Assembly (NCBI GenBank): GCA_041913505.1
Contig: JAYSFC010000001.1
Coordinates: 21,011 to 85,010 of the forward strand
Reading direction: 5' to 3'
DNA length: 64,000 nucleotides
From: JAYSFC01 sp041913505
GTDB taxonomy: Bacteria > Pseudomonadota > Gammaproteobacteria > Burkholderiales > Burkholderiaceae_C
Both the position numbers and the translations under genes were made by a program. Each line of letters starts with the position of its first letter. Position 1 is the stretch's first letter. Below the pieces are notes generated by a model that did not search any database, was not told the origin of the DNA, and worked only from the letters and a program-made list of their open reading frames with translations. Below are positions 25,973 to 35,581 of the stretch, in pieces.

Positions 25973-28900
25973 TCAGGCATGACCTGCCTCGCGCTGTCCA
26001 CGCCGCGCGCGCCAGCGCTGCGCCCAGCCCTCGAACGTGAGGTAGATCACCGGCGTGGTGAACAACGTGAGAAGCTGGCTCAGGATCAGCCCGCCCACCA
26101 TCGTCACGCCCAACGGGTGGCGCAGCTCGCTGCCCACGCCCGTGCCCAGCATCAGCGGCAGTGCGCCCAGCAGCGCCGCGAGCGTGGTCATGAGGATGGG
26201 CCGGAACCGCAGCAGGCAGGCCTGGTAAATCGCATCGCGCGCGCCCAGGCCCCGCTCACGCTGCGCGTCGAGCGCGAAGTCGATCATCATGATCGCGTTC
26301 TTCTTGACGATGCCGATCAGGAGCACGATGCCGATGATGGCGACGATGTCGATATCGAGCCCTCCCACCAGCAGCGCCAGCAGCGCGCCCACGCCCGCCG
26401 ACGGCAGCGTGGAGAGGATGGTGATGGGGTGGATCGTGCTTTCGTACAGCACGCCGAGCACGATGTACATGGTGACCACGGCGGCCAGGATCAGCAGCAG
26501 CGTGTTCGTGAGCGAGGCCTGGAACGCCAGGGCCGCGCCCTGAAAGCTCATCTCCACCGACAACGGCAGCCGGGCGGCATCGCGCGCCTGCTCGATGGCC
26601 TTCACGGCCTGGCCCAACGACACGCCGGGCGCGGTGTTGAACGAGACCGTGGTCGCGGGCAACTGGCCCACGTGGTTGACGGCCAGCGGCATGCTGCGCT
26701 CCTCCACGCGAGCCACGGACGACAGCGGCACGGGTGCGCCCGCGCTCGACGGCACATAAATGGCGGCCAGCGCCTCGGGGCCGATCTTGAACTGCGGCGC
26801 TACTTCGAGCACCACGCGGTACTGGTTGGACTGCGTGAAGATGGTGGAGATCAGTCGCTGGCCGAAGGCGTTGTACAGCGCCGTATCGATGCCCGCCACC
26901 GTCACGCCCAGGCGGCTGGCCTGGGCGCGGTCGATCTGCACATAGGCCTGGCGGCCCTGGCTCTGCAGGTCGCTCGCCACGTCGGCCAGCTCGGGCGCGG
27001 CGCGCAGGCGCTGCAGCAAATCGGCCGCGCTGCGCTGCAGCTGCTCCATGTCGGGCGAGGACAGCAGCAGCTGGTACTGCGTGCGCGCCACGCGGTCTTC
27101 GATCGTGAGGTCCTGCACGGGCTGCGCATACAGGCGGATGCCCGGCACGCCGGCCGTCTCGTCCGCCAGCCGGCGCAGCACCACGGGCAGCGGATCGCGC
27201 GCGCCATGGGGGTGCAGGTCGATCTGCAGGCGGCCCGTGTTGAGCGTGGTGTTGGTGCCATCCACCCCGATGAAGGACGAGACGCTCTTGACGGCCGGGT
27301 CGCGCAGGATGCGCTCGGCGAGCTGCTGCTGGCGCTCTGCCATGGCCGCGAAGGAGATCGACTGGTCGGCCTCGGTCGTGGCCTGCAGCGTGCCCGTGTC
27401 TTGCACGGGGAAGAAGCCCTTGGGCACCACGAGGTAGAGCACCACCGTGAGCGCCAGCGTGGCCAGGAACACCAGCCAGGTCAGGCGCCGGTGGTCCAGC
27501 ACCCAGCCGAGCATGCGGCCGTACTGCGCGATGGTGCGGTCGAAAAAGTGCCCCGTGGCCCGGTACAGGCGGCCGTGGCTTTCCTCGGGGGTGTGCTTGA
27601 GCAGCCGCGCGCACAGCATGGGCGTGAGCGTGAGCGAGACCACGGCCGAGATGAGGATGGCCACGGCCATGGTGATGGCGAACTCGTGGAACAGCCGCCC
27701 CACCACGTCGCCCATGAACAGCAGCGGAATGAGCACCGCGATCAGCGAGATCGTCAGCGAGATGATGGTGAAGCCGATCTGTTGCGCGCCCTTGAGCGCG
27801 GCCGCCAGCGGCGGCTCGCCCTGCTCCACGTAGCGCGCGATGTTCTCGATCATCACGATGGCATCGTCCACCACGAAGCCCGTGGAAATGGTGAGCGCCA
27901 TGAGCGTGAGGTTGTTGATCGAGAAGCCCGCGAGGTACATCACGCCGAAGGTGCCGATGAGCGACAGCGGCACCGCAAAGCTCGGGATCAGCGTGGCCGA
28001 GGCACTGCGCAGGAACACGAAGATCACGGCCACCACGAGCGCGATGGCCAGCATGAGCTCGACCTGCATATCCTCCACCGAGGCGCGGATGGTCACGGTG
28101 CGGTCGGTGAGCACCTGCACGTCGAGCGAGGCCGGCAGCGTGGCCTGCAGCTGCGGCAGCAGCGCGCGGATGCGGTCCACGGTCACGATCACGTTGGCGC
28201 CGGGCTGGCGCCGGATGTTGAGGATCACCCCCGCCTTGGAGCCGCTGCCCGGCGTGCCGGCCCAGGCAGCCAGACGCGTGTTCTCGGCATCGTCCACCGT
28301 ATCGGCCACGGCCGACAGGCGCACGGGGTTGCCGTTCTTGAAGGCGATGATGAGGTCGCGGTACTCCTGCGCGGACTGCAGCTGGTCGTTGGCATCGATG
28401 GTGGAGGCACGCGCCGGCCCGTCGAAGCCGCCCTTGGCCTGCTTGACGTTGGCGGCCGCGATCGCGGTGCGCACATCGTCGAGCGTCATGCCCAGCCCCG
28501 CCAGCGCCCCCGGGTGGGCCTGGATGCGCCCGGCGGGCCGGCGCCCGCCCGCGATGGCCACGAGCCCCACGCCATTGACCTGAGAGAGCTTGGGCGCGAG
28601 GCGGTTCTCCACAAGGTCGTTCACGCGGATCACGGGCAGCGAGGGCGAGGTGATCGCCAGCGTGAGGATGGGTGCGTCCGCCGGGTTCACCTTGCTGTAG
28701 AGCGGTGGCATGGGCAGGTCGCTGGGCAGCAGGTTCGCGCCCGCGTTGATGGCAGCCTGCACCTGCTGTTCGGCCACGTCCATGGCCATGTCGAGCGCGA
28801 AACGCAGCGTGATCACCGAGGCGCCGCCCGAGCTGGTGGACGACATCTGCGACAGCCCCGGCATCTGGCCGAACTGGCGCTCCAGCGGCGCGGTGACGTT

Positions 28901-29083
28901 CGAGGTCATCACGTCGGGGCTTGCGCCCGGGTACAGCGTGGTGACCTGGATGGTGGGATAGTCCACCTCGGGCAGGGCCGAGATGGGCAGCAGCCGGTAG
29001 GCAAGGATGCCCGCGATGAGCACGGCCACCATCAGCAGCGAGGTGGCGATGGGCCGCAGGATGAAGATGCGCGACAGATTCAT
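25973..29083 (-). CDS. mdtB: RND efflux permease, MdtB-type
   Basis: A 1036-residue RND subunit, paralogous to its downstream neighbour. Features include the N-terminal [19 protein letters not shown] helix, the central [20 protein letters not shown] motif with the relay Asp pair, and the C-terminal [19 protein letters not shown] block common to RND pumps. Full length for the family. It starts 34 bases downstream of the adaptor gene. The paired, non-identical RND subunits are characteristic of MdtABC systems, in contrast to AcrB-type pumps, which use a single one. Confidence 0.94.
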   Translation of the reverse strand: MNLSRIFILRPIATSLLMVAVLIAGILAYRLLPISALPEVDYPTIQVTTLYPGASPDVMTSNVTAPLERQFGQMPGLSQMSSTSSGGASVITLRFALDMAMDVAEQQVQAAINAGANLLPSDLPMPPLYSKVNPADAPILTLAITSPSLPVIRVNDLVENRLAPKLSQVNGVGLVAIAGGRRPAGRIQAHPGALAGLGMTLDDVRTAIAAANVKQAKGGFDGPARASTIDANDQLQSAQEYRDLIIAFKNGNPVRLSAVADTVDDAENTRLAAWAGTPGSGSKAGVILNIRRQPGANVIVTVDRIRALLPQLQATLPASLDVQVLTDRTVTIRASVEDMQVELMLAIALVVAVIFVFLRSASATLIPSFAVPLSLIGTFGVMYLAGFSINNLTLMALTISTGFVVDDAIVMIENIARYVEQGEPPLAAALKGAQQIGFTIISLTISLIAVLIPLLFMGDVVGRLFHEFAITMAVAILISAVVSLTLTPMLCARLLKHTPEESHGRLYRATGHFFDRTIAQYGRMLGWVLDHRRLTWLVFLATLALTVVLYLVVPKGFFPVQDTGTLQATTEADQSISFAAMAERQQQLAERILRDPAVKSVSSFIGVDGTNTTLNTGRLQIDLHPHGARDPLPVVLRRLADETAGVPGIRLYAQPVQDLTIEDRVARTQYQLLLSSPDMEQLQRSAADLLQRLRAAPELADVASDLQSQGRQAYVQIDRAQASRLGVTVAGIDTALYNAFGQRLISTIFTQSNQYRVVLEVAPQFKIGPEALAAIYVPSSAGAPVPLSSVARVEERSMPLAVNHVGQLPATTVSFNTAPGVSLGQAVKAIEQARDAARLPLSVEMSFQGAALAFQASLTNTLLLILAAVVTMYIVLGVLYESTIHPITILSTLPSAGVGALLALLVGGLDIDIVAIIGIVLLIGIVKKNAIMMIDFALDAQRERGLGARDAIYQACLLRFRPILMTTLAALLGALPLMLGTGVGSELRHPLGVTMVGGLILSQLLTLFTTPVIYLTFEGWAQRWRARRGQREAGHA

Positions 29084-29117
29084 GGCGCTGGCTACGGTGG
29101 CCTACGGATGCAGCGGG

Positions 29118-30551
29118 TCAGCGCGATGCCGCCGGCGCAGGCGCGGCGGACGCGGGCTGCGAAGCCGCCTCGGCCGGCCCGCCCACGCCCTGTTGTGCGC
29201 GCAGCGTGCGGATGAACGCTCGGCGCTCGTCGGGCGACATCTTGGCGAGCTTCTCGCGCTGCTCGGGCGTGAGGTTCTTGAGGAAGGCCGCGCGGCGCTG
29301 GCCCGCCTCCTGCGCGGCCTGGTCGGCCTTGGAGGCCGCGCCCGCTTCGATCACGGCCACCTTGGCACCCTCGCGCAGGCGGTCGATACCGTCGGTCACG
29401 ACCTTGTCCCCCTCGGCAAGCTCGCCTTCCACGCTCACACGGTCGCCGTCGGTCACGCCCACGCGGATGCGCCGCTGCGTCACCGTGCCGTCCTGCTGCA
29501 CGAGGTACACGTAGTTGTTCTGCACGGCCGTAGCCGGCACGGTGAGCGCATGCTCCAGCAACTGCACCTGGAGCTTCACGTTCACGAACTGGTTGGGATA
29601 GAGCCGGCCATCCTCGTTGGCAAAGGCCGCCTTGACCTTGATGGTGCCCGTGGTGGTATCGATCGCGTTGTCGAGCGCGCCCAGGCGGCCGCGCGCCAGG
29701 CGCTGCTTCTGCTCGCGGTCCCACAGTTCGACGGGCAGCGTGGCGCCTTCGGCCAAACGCTGGCGGATCTGCGCGAGGTGCGCCTCGGGCACGGAGAACA
29801 CCGCGTCGATGGGCCGCACCTGCGTGATGGTGACGATGCCGTTGGCATCGCCGGGGTTCACCACGTTGCCCAGATCGGCCTGGCGCAGGCCCAGCCGTCC
29901 CGCAATGGGCGCCACGACGCGCGTGTAGTCGAGCTGAAGCCGGGCCGCATCGACCTGGGCCTGGTCCGCCGCGACCACGCCCTCGTACTGCCGCACGAGG
30001 GCGGCCTGGGTGTCCACCTGCTGGCCGGCGATGGAGTCCTGCGCCTTGAGCTCCTGGTAGCGCTGCAGATCCAGGCGTGCATTCTTGAGCAGCGCCTGGT
30101 CGCGCTGGAGGTTGCCCTGCATCTGGTTCAGCGTGGCCTGGTAGCTGCGCGGGTCGATCTCGGCCAGCACCTGCCCGGCCTTGACCTCGTCGCCCTCCTT
30201 GAAGCGCAAGGCCTTGATCTCGCCGCTGACCTTGGTGCGCACCACGGCCGTAGCGCGTGCATTCATGGTGCCGATCGCGCTGACGAGCACGCGTACATCC
30301 TCGTGCCGCACCATGCCCACCGACACGGGCTGCACCTGGCCGCCCGCGCTGAAGCGCGCACCCGCCCCCTTGCGCGGCCCCGCGGCCTCGCTCTTGGCCG
30401 GCGCCGCCTGGCGTTGCTGCCACCACCAGCCCCCTCCCGCTACAGCAAGGGCCAGGGGCACCAGCCACCAGGCCACCGAGGGCTTCCACCGCCCCTGCGA
30501 AAAGAGAGCGCGGAAACCGCGAGCGCGAGGGGAACGACGGACTGAAGGCAT
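29118..30551 (-). CDS. mdtA: RND periplasmic adaptor MdtA
   Basis: A 477-residue membrane-fusion protein linking the RND pump to the outer-membrane duct. It has an N-terminal membrane anchor (WWLVPLALAVAGGGWWW), a lipoyl/barrel-sandwich domain split by a coiled-coil hairpin (~residues 140-190), a beta-barrel with PIDAVFSVPEAHL, and a membrane-proximal domain with VPATAVQNNYVYLV. The C-terminal ~90 residues are unusual: a helix-rich segment (FLKNLTPEQREKLAKMSPDE) and an Ala/Pro tail, longer than in E. coli MdtA (415 residues). First gene of the pump operon. No regulator is adjacent. Confidence 0.93.
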   Translation of the reverse strand: MPSVRRSPRARGFRALFSQGRWKPSVAWWLVPLALAVAGGGWWWQQRQAAPAKSEAAGPRKGAGARFSAGGQVQPVSVGMVRHEDVRVLVSAIGTMNARATAVVRTKVSGEIKALRFKEGDEVKAGQVLAEIDPRSYQATLNQMQGNLQRDQALLKNARLDLQRYQELKAQDSIAGQQVDTQAALVRQYEGVVAADQAQVDAARLQLDYTRVVAPIAGRLGLRQADLGNVVNPGDANGIVTITQVRPIDAVFSVPEAHLAQIRQRLAEGATLPVELWDREQKQRLARGRLGALDNAIDTTTGTIKVKAAFANEDGRLYPNQFVNVKLQVQLLEHALTVPATAVQNNYVYLVQQDGTVTQRRIRVGVTDGDRVSVEGELAEGDKVVTDGIDRLREGAKVAVIEAGAASKADQAAQEAGQRRAAFLKNLTPEQREKLAKMSPDERRAFIRTLRAQQGVGGPAEAASQPASAAPAPAASR

Positions 30552-30739
30552 ACGCGGGGCAGCGGATTCGGAAGGACTCGTATGTTAGCCATCGATCAGT
30601 AAAGCCATATGAAGGGCCACCCCCTTTACCCGGCTTTTACACAGCCTTCACCGCAGCCCAGGCAGTCGTAACCTCGGGCTTCACCGCTCTTCACGTGCGC
30701 CCGCTCGGGCGGGGCGCTGCGCCCTCGCCTCTGGCCCTG
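30552..30739. promoter_or_regulatory. Upstream region of the pump operon and end of the cox operon
   Basis: This 188-base spacer lies between the start of mdtA and the stop of the XdhC-family gene, both on the minus strand. It is AT-richer next to mdtA (positions ~30560-30660), where TTTACT and TAACAT read leftwards at a spacing compatible with a weak promoter. I see no clear operator palindrome and no strong terminator for the cox operon. Confidence 0.4.
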
Positions 30740-31813
30740 TCAGCCACGCACGCCGCACACGGGCCCGTCCTGGGCCCGAAGCGGTTCGCGCGCGTCCTTG
30801 GCCTGGGCCACGGCCATGTCCCGGGGCAAGGCCACGCCGTTCTTTACGGCCAGCACCTCGGCCATGATGCTCACGGCGATCTCCGGCGGCGTCTTGCTGC
30901 CGATGTAGATGCCCAGCGGGCCGCGCAAACGCGCCAAGCTCTGCTCGGTTTGCCCGAAGTGCTCGATCATGCGCGCGTGCCGCGCCGCGTTGTTGCGCCG
31001 CGAGCCGATCCCCCCCACGTAGAACGCCGGGCTGCCCAGCGCCTCCAGCAGGGCCAGGTCGTCGAGCTTGGGGTCGTGGGTGAGCGCCACAACGCAGCTG
31101 CGCGCATCGGGCCGGAACGCGGCAACCACGTCGTCAGGCATGTCGCTCACCACGCGCGCGCCGGGCACGTTCCAGTGGCCCCGGTATTCCTCGCGCGGAT
31201 CGCACACCGTGACCGCGAAGCCGCTGAACAGGGCCATGGTGGCGAGGTATTCCGAAATCTGCCCCGCGCCGATCAGCAGCATGCGGTACTCGGGCCCGAA
31301 GGTGCTCACAAGCCGCTGCGCATCCACACTCAACGCCTCTGGCGCCTCCGCGATCGCCAGCGCGGCGGCGCCCGTGGCCAGCTGCACGCTGCGCTGCACC
31401 AAGCGGCCCGCGCCGAGCCACTCCACCAACGTGGCCAGGCTGTCTGCGTCAGGATCGAACTCCAGCAACAGCTCCAGCGTGCCGCCGCAGGGCAGGCCGA
31501 AGCGGTGCGCCTCGTCGGCGCTCACGCCGTATTTGGTGAACTGTGGCGGGCCACTCGGAATGGCATGCGCCTCGCCGCTGCCTTCGCCCTGACGGGACGC
31601 ATAGGCGCGCGTGAAGCGGTCGATGAGGTCGTCCTCGATGCAGCCGCCCGAGACCGACCCCACCACGGCGCCGGTTTCGCTCAGCGCCATGATGGAACCC
31701 ACGGGCCGGGGCGAGGAGCCCCAAGTGTGCACCACCGTGGCCAGCACGGCGCGCTGGCCCGCGCGGCGCCAGCCCAGCAGCTGGCGCAGCACCATGACAT
31801 CCAGGTTTTCCAT
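30740..31813 (-). CDS. XdhC/CoxF-family molybdenum-cofactor maturation protein
   Basis: A 357-residue protein of the XdhC/CoxI family, which in molybdenum hydroxylase systems binds and helps sulfurate the molybdenum cofactor before insertion. The N-terminal domain carries TVVHTWGSSPRPVGSIMAL and the GSVSGGCIEDDL motif with the conserved Cys. The C-terminal Rossmann domain has LLIGAGQISEYLATMA and FYVGGIGSRRN. The ATG at 31813 (MENLDV) is chosen; reading frames further upstream overlap coxG. Last gene of the operon, 52 bases after coxG. Confidence 0.9.
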   Translation of the reverse strand: MENLDVMVLRQLLGWRRAGQRAVLATVVHTWGSSPRPVGSIMALSETGAVVGSVSGGCIEDDLIDRFTRAYASRQGEGSGEAHAIPSGPPQFTKYGVSADEAHRFGLPCGGTLELLLEFDPDADSLATLVEWLGAGRLVQRSVQLATGAAALAIAEAPEALSVDAQRLVSTFGPEYRMLLIGAGQISEYLATMALFSGFAVTVCDPREEYRGHWNVPGARVVSDMPDDVVAAFRPDARSCVVALTHDPKLDDLALLEALGSPAFYVGGIGSRRNNAARHARMIEHFGQTEQSLARLRGPLGIYIGSKTPPEIAVSIMAEVLAVKNGVALPRDMAVAQAKDAREPLRAQDGPVCGVRG

Positions 31814-31865
31814 GGTCGTATTCTCGCTAGAGCCTGTGGTGTTGGCAGACCCGGTGGGAAAGGCC

Positions 31866-32471
31866 CTACAGCAGCGCGTACGCCGCGGCCACGAGGACGA
31901 TGGCCAGCACCACCCAGACCCATACGGGAATGCCCCCCTGCGCGGGCGCGGCGGCACCGGCCGCTCCCGGCGTGGCGGCCTCGCCCGCGGCGGATGGCTC
32001 GGCGCGCGGGTGGCGGCGGCGCAGCTCCTCGTCGAAGCGCTGGAAGAAGTCCTCGGCCATGCCTTTGGCCGCGCCGTCGATGAGGCGCTGGCCCAGCTGC
32101 GCGATCTTGCCGCCCACCTGGGCCTGCACCTGGTAGTGCAGCTCGCAGCAGGGCTGGCCCAATGCATCGTGGGGCAGTTCTTCGAGACGCACCTGCGCCT
32201 GGCCCTTGCCGAAGCCTGCCACGCCGCCCTGGCCGTCGAACGCGAGCGTGTAGCTCTGTGGCGGCACCATGTCCGCGAGCGTGATCTTGCCCGCGAACTT
32301 GGCGGACACGGGCCCGATCTTGAGCGCCATGCCCACGGCGTAGCGGTTCTCGCCCGTGGCCTCGACCTTGTCGCAGCCAGGGATGCAGGCCTTGAGCACC
32401 TCAGGGTCGTTCAGGGCATCCCAGGCCTGCTGCTGGCTTACGGCCAGGGGGCGGCTGGCTTGCATTTCCAT
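31866..32471 (-). CDS. coxG: CoxG-like membrane-anchored SRPBCC protein
   Basis: A 201-residue protein. The first ~150 residues form an SRPBCC (CoxG) domain: PLAVSQQQAWDALNDPEVLK, ACIPGCDKVE and the YTLAFDGQGGVAGFGKGQAQ strands. A low-complexity Ala/Pro linker follows, then a C-terminal membrane helix (VWVWVVLAIVLVAAAYALL). In CO dehydrogenase systems CoxG recruits the enzyme to the membrane and to quinone, which fits the tail anchor. The ATG follows an AGGAGGAAT site. It lies 26 bases after coxE. Confidence 0.9.
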   Translation of the reverse strand: MEMQASRPLAVSQQQAWDALNDPEVLKACIPGCDKVEATGENRYAVGMALKIGPVSAKFAGKITLADMVPPQSYTLAFDGQGGVAGFGKGQAQVRLEELPHDALGQPCCELHYQVQAQVGGKIAQLGQRLIDGAAKGMAEDFFQRFDEELRRRHPRAEPSAAGEAATPGAAGAAAPAQGGIPVWVWVVLAIVLVAAAYALL

Positions 32472-32497
32472 GGTGATTCCTCCTCGTCTGTATTTCG

Positions 32498-33694
32498 TTA
32501 CCGCAGGGGCTGCATCAGCCGCGCGAGGCTGGCGGCCAGATCCTGCAGCCGCTCCAGGTTGTGCACGGCGAGCATGGCGTGCGCCTGGCGGTGCAGCGCG
32601 GCCGCTCCGCGTGCCGTGGGGGCATAGCCCGCGAAGCGCAGCAGCGGGTTGAGCCACAGCAGGCGCGAACAATGCCGGCGCAGCCAGGCCAGCTCATGCT
32701 CCAGCGGCTGCGGCTCGCCCGTGTCGAGCCCGTCGCTCACGAGCAGCACCAGCGTGCGCCGCCCCACGAGGCGGCGCGCATGCTGCTGGCGCAGCTGCGC
32801 CAGCGCCTCGCCCATGCGCGTGCCCCCCGCGAAGTCGGCGATGGCACGGCCCGCATGCGTGAGCATGGCATCGGTGTCGGCATGGCGGAACGCGGGTGTG
32901 AGGTCCGTGAGCCCGGTGCCGAACGCGAACACGTCACGCCGCACCACACGACCCGGCCCCGGCGCCGTGGCCGCGTGCAAAAAAGCCAGCAACAGGCGTG
33001 CGTAGCGCTCCATCGAGCCCGAGACGTCCACCAGCACAAGGAGCGGCAGCGGCTGCTCGCGCCGGGCCAGGCGCGGCAGCTCCAGCAGCTCGCCGCCCGT
33101 GCGCGCGGCGCGGCGCAGCGCGCCACACCAGTGCATCCGCGCGCCACGCGGTCCGGGCTGGGTGCGGCGCGCGGCATGGGTGGGCAAGGGCAGCGGAATG
33201 TCGCGCGCAAGGCGCTCCACGAGGCGGTACTCGCTCGCGCTCAGCTGGTTGAAGTCGGCCTGGCGCAGGCGCTGCGCATCGCTGGCCGTCATGGCGGCAT
33301 CGAAATCGATCTTCTGTTCTTCGCGCGGCGGCGCGTTGCGGGCCGCACGCACGGGTGCCAGCGCCTCGCTCACGCGCGGGCGGTGGCGCGGCGCGGCCTT
33401 GGCCGGGGCGCTGGGCAGCATCTGCGCGAGCAGCTTCTGCGCCACATCGGGGTTGCGGAAGTAGGCGTCGAACAGCTCGCGGAACACGAGCCGATCCTGC
33501 TCGCGGCCCACAAGCACGGCCTCCAGCGCAGCAGCCAGATCGGCCCGCTCCATGCCCACGAGCAGCGCCGCCTGCTGCGCGAGCGCCATGCGCGCGGCAT
33601 CCACCTGCACCCCCGCGCGGCGCAGCGTGCGGCCAAAGCCCGTGAGGTTGTCGGCCAGCTTGCCCGCGCGCGCGTCACCCAGCAGGGATGTCAT
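32498..33694 (-). CDS. coxE: CoxE-like VWA-domain maturation protein
   Basis: A 398-residue cytoplasmic protein whose C-terminal half is a von Willebrand A domain. The metal-binding site DVSGSME starts at Asp223, and a VLLVSDGLDTGEPQ strand supplies further MIDAS residues. With the MoxR-type ATPase CoxD it forms a chaperone pair that assembles the active site of CO-dehydrogenase-type enzymes. The ATG at 33694 overlaps the stop of coxD (ATGA), so the partners are translationally coupled. Reading frames extending further upstream in this frame overlap coxD and are not used. Confidence 0.9.
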   Translation of the reverse strand: MTSLLGDARAGKLADNLTGFGRTLRRAGVQVDAARMALAQQAALLVGMERADLAAALEAVLVGREQDRLVFRELFDAYFRNPDVAQKLLAQMLPSAPAKAAPRHRPRVSEALAPVRAARNAPPREEQKIDFDAAMTASDAQRLRQADFNQLSASEYRLVERLARDIPLPLPTHAARRTQPGPRGARMHWCGALRRAARTGGELLELPRLARREQPLPLLVLVDVSGSMERYARLLLAFLHAATAPGPGRVVRRDVFAFGTGLTDLTPAFRHADTDAMLTHAGRAIADFAGGTRMGEALAQLRQQHARRLVGRRTLVLLVSDGLDTGEPQPLEHELAWLRRHCSRLLWLNPLLRFAGYAPTARGAAALHRQAHAMLAVHNLERLQDLAASLARLMQPLR

Positions 33695-34611
33695 ACAGGC
33701 TGCGCCTCCGGCGCGAGCAACTGGGTCGCCAGCTCGCGCGTGAGCGCCGCCACGTCCTCGCGCTGCTTGAACAGGATGCCCGCCGTGTCCATGGCCACCT
33801 CGGGGTCCACCACCAGCGTGTCGAGCGCCACGAGCGCCTTGGCCCACTCCACGCTCTCGGCGATGCCCGGCGCGCGCTGGAAGGCGTTGGCGAACGGCTG
33901 GCTGCGCAGCCGCCCGACGAACTGCGCCACCTGGGCCGAGAGCGCTTCGCTCGCCTGCGGCACCTGGGCGCGCACGATGGCGAGTTCGCGCTCGCGCTCG
34001 GGGTAGTCGAGCCAGTGGTACAGGCAGCGGCGCTTCACGGCGTCGTGCAGGTCGCGCGTGCGGTTGCTGGTGAGGATGGTGATGGGCGTGGCCTCGGCCC
34101 GCACGGTGCCCACTTCGGGGATGCTGACCTGGTACTCGCCCAGGTACTCCAGCAGGAAGGCCTCGAAGGGCTCGTCGGCACGGTCCACCTCGTCGATGAG
34201 CAGCACGGCGCCGGGCGCGGGGGCCTGCAGCGCCTGCAGCAGCGGGCGGCGGATCAGGTAGCGGCTGTCGTACACCTCGCGCTCCATGCGCTCGGCGTTC
34301 AGCGCGCCGCCCTGCCCCTCCGCCGCGCGCATGTGCAGCAGTTGCGCGGCGTAGTTCCATTCATAGAGCGCCTCGCGCTGCTCCATGCCGTCATAGCACT
34401 GCAGCCGGATGAGCGCGCGCCCGAGCACGCGTGCCAGGGTTTGCGCCAGTGCCGTCTTGCCCACGCCGGGCTCGCCCTCGAGCAGCAGTGGGCGCTGCAG
34501 CCTGAGGGCGAGGAAGGCCGCCGTGGCCAGACGACGGTCGGCATAGTAGCCCTCGTGCTGCAGTGCCTGCACCAGGGCGTCGATGGAGCCCGCGGCGTTC
34601 ATTACTACCAT
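33691..34611 (-). CDS. coxD: CoxD-like MoxR AAA+ ATPase
   Basis: A 306-residue AAA+ chaperone. Walker A is GEPGVGKT (46-53), Walker B is GAVLLIDEVDRAD, sensor 1 is ITILTSNRTRDL, and the arginine-finger region is VKRRCLYHWLDYP. In the Oligotropha system CoxD unfolds apo-CoxL for cofactor maturation; here it would serve the form II enzyme. The start at 34611 adds MVV from an adjoining repeat; the ATG at 34602 (MNAAGS) may be the original start. A dispersed repeat separates it from coxM. Confidence 0.92.
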   Translation of the reverse strand: MVVMNAAGSIDALVQALQHEGYYADRRLATAAFLALRLQRPLLLEGEPGVGKTALAQTLARVLGRALIRLQCYDGMEQREALYEWNYAAQLLHMRAAEGQGGALNAERMEREVYDSRYLIRRPLLQALQAPAPGAVLLIDEVDRADEPFEAFLLEYLGEYQVSIPEVGTVRAEATPITILTSNRTRDLHDAVKRRCLYHWLDYPERERELAIVRAQVPQASEALSAQVAQFVGRLRSQPFANAFQRAPGIAESVEWAKALVALDTLVVDPEVAMDTAGILFKQREDVAALTRELATQLLAPEAQPV

Positions 34612-34771
34612 TTTGATAGCTTCTTATGCTCTCTGGACAAGCGCTAGAGACTAGTTTTACTCATAATCCTGAAAACAGGGCGCCACCCCAGCCAGGGCAG
34701 CCGAGCGAGGGCTGCGTCCCCCTTCCTGTAGCGCGCAGCGCGTTGAGAGAAGGGAGAAGCGGCGCAGCCGC
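34612..34771. repeat. Dispersed repeat between coxM and coxD
   Basis: The 160-base gap has two parts. Bases 34612-34675 are AT-richer, with TTTTGATAGCTTCTTATGC and ACAAGCGCTAGAGACTAGTT, the layout of the GATAGC/CAAGCGC repeat family. Bases 34680-34771 are GC-rich with several small hairpins, for example AGCGGC-GCA-GCCGCT at 34757-34771. The GC-rich part reaches the stop codon of coxM. The operon probably reads through it. Confidence 0.5.
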
Positions 34772-35569
34772 TCAGGGGGTTGTTGCCATGCTCGCCACGG
34801 CCCGCTGGGTCTGCACGCTGATGAGCTGGGCGCGGTAGGCCGCGCTCGCGTGCAGGTCGCCGTTGAGGTCGCCCGCGTCGATCTTCACACCGGCCGCTGC
34901 CTGGGGGGTGAAGCTCTGGTTCAGCGCCGCCTCCAGCCCCGCATGGCGGAACACGCAGCTGGCCGCCCCCGTGACGGCCACGCGCACGCCCGCGTCGGTC
35001 TGCGCGACAAACACGCCCACCAGGGCGAAGCGCGAGGCCGGCTGCTTGAACTTGAGGTAGGCGGCTTTCTTGGGAATGGGAAAGCGGATCTCCTTGATCA
35101 GCTCGCCCTCTTCCAGCGCCGTGGTGTACATGCCGAGGAAGAAGTCGTCGGCCGCGATCTGCCGCTTCGTGGTGACCACGGTGGCGGAGAGGCCCAGCAC
35201 GGCGCTGGGGTAGCAAGCGGCGGGGTCGTTATTGGCCACCGAGCCGCCCAGCGTGCCGCGCGCGCGCACCTGCCGGTCGCCAATGCCGGCAGCCAATGCG
35301 GCCAGCGCGGGGATGGCGGCCCGCACGTCGGCGCTCTCAGCCACGTCGGCATGGCGCGTCATGGCGCCGATGGTGATGGCGTTGCCCTCGCGGCGGATGC
35401 CCACGAGTTCGGCCACGCCGCCCAAGTCCACGATCTGGCCGGGATTGGACAGGCGCAGGCGCATGGAGGGCAGCAGGCTCTGCCCGCCCGCGAGCGGCTT
35501 GCCGCCCGCACCCGCCAGTTGGGCGGCGGCGGCGGCGGTGGAGGGGCGTTCGTAGGTGAATGCGTACAT
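34772..35569 (-). CDS. coxM: FAD-binding medium subunit of a CO-dehydrogenase-like enzyme
   Basis: A 265-residue flavoprotein subunit that would carry electrons from the iron-sulfur subunit to the acceptor. It has the two FAD-binding motifs of the family, LAGGQSLLPSMRLRL (~31-45) and TLGGSVANNDPAACYPSA (~105-122), and a C-terminal CO_deh_flav_C domain (KFKQPASRFALVGVFVA). The Asn in NNDPAA replaces the Ala/Ser more usual before the Asp. Length is somewhat shorter than the ~285 typical. It lies 12 bases after the large subunit. Confidence 0.92.
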   Translation of the reverse strand: MYAFTYERPSTAAAAAQLAGAGGKPLAGGQSLLPSMRLRLSNPGQIVDLGGVAELVGIRREGNAITIGAMTRHADVAESADVRAAIPALAALAAGIGDRQVRARGTLGGSVANNDPAACYPSAVLGLSATVVTTKRQIAADDFFLGMYTTALEEGELIKEIRFPIPKKAAYLKFKQPASRFALVGVFVAQTDAGVRVAVTGAASCVFRHAGLEAALNQSFTPQAAAGVKIDAGDLNGDLHASAAYRAQLISVQTQRAVASMATTP

Positions 35570-35581
35570 GGTGCTCTCCCC

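Noticed and set aside
22820..29215. A 2131-codon open frame on the plus strand, antisense to mdtB and mdtC
   Set aside because: It is the shadow of high-GC RND genes: the translation is a low-complexity mixture of Arg, His, Gly and Gln without domains, while the opposite strand encodes two complete pump subunits.
31866..32167. Long upstream extension of the XdhC-family gene to 32167
   Set aside because: The extension overlaps coxG out of frame and is low-complexity. The family N-terminus begins at the ATG at 31813.
33694..34360. Extension of the VWA gene frame upstream to 34360
   Set aside because: It overlaps the well-defined AAA+ ATPase gene. The ATGA overlap at 33691-33694 gives the natural start.
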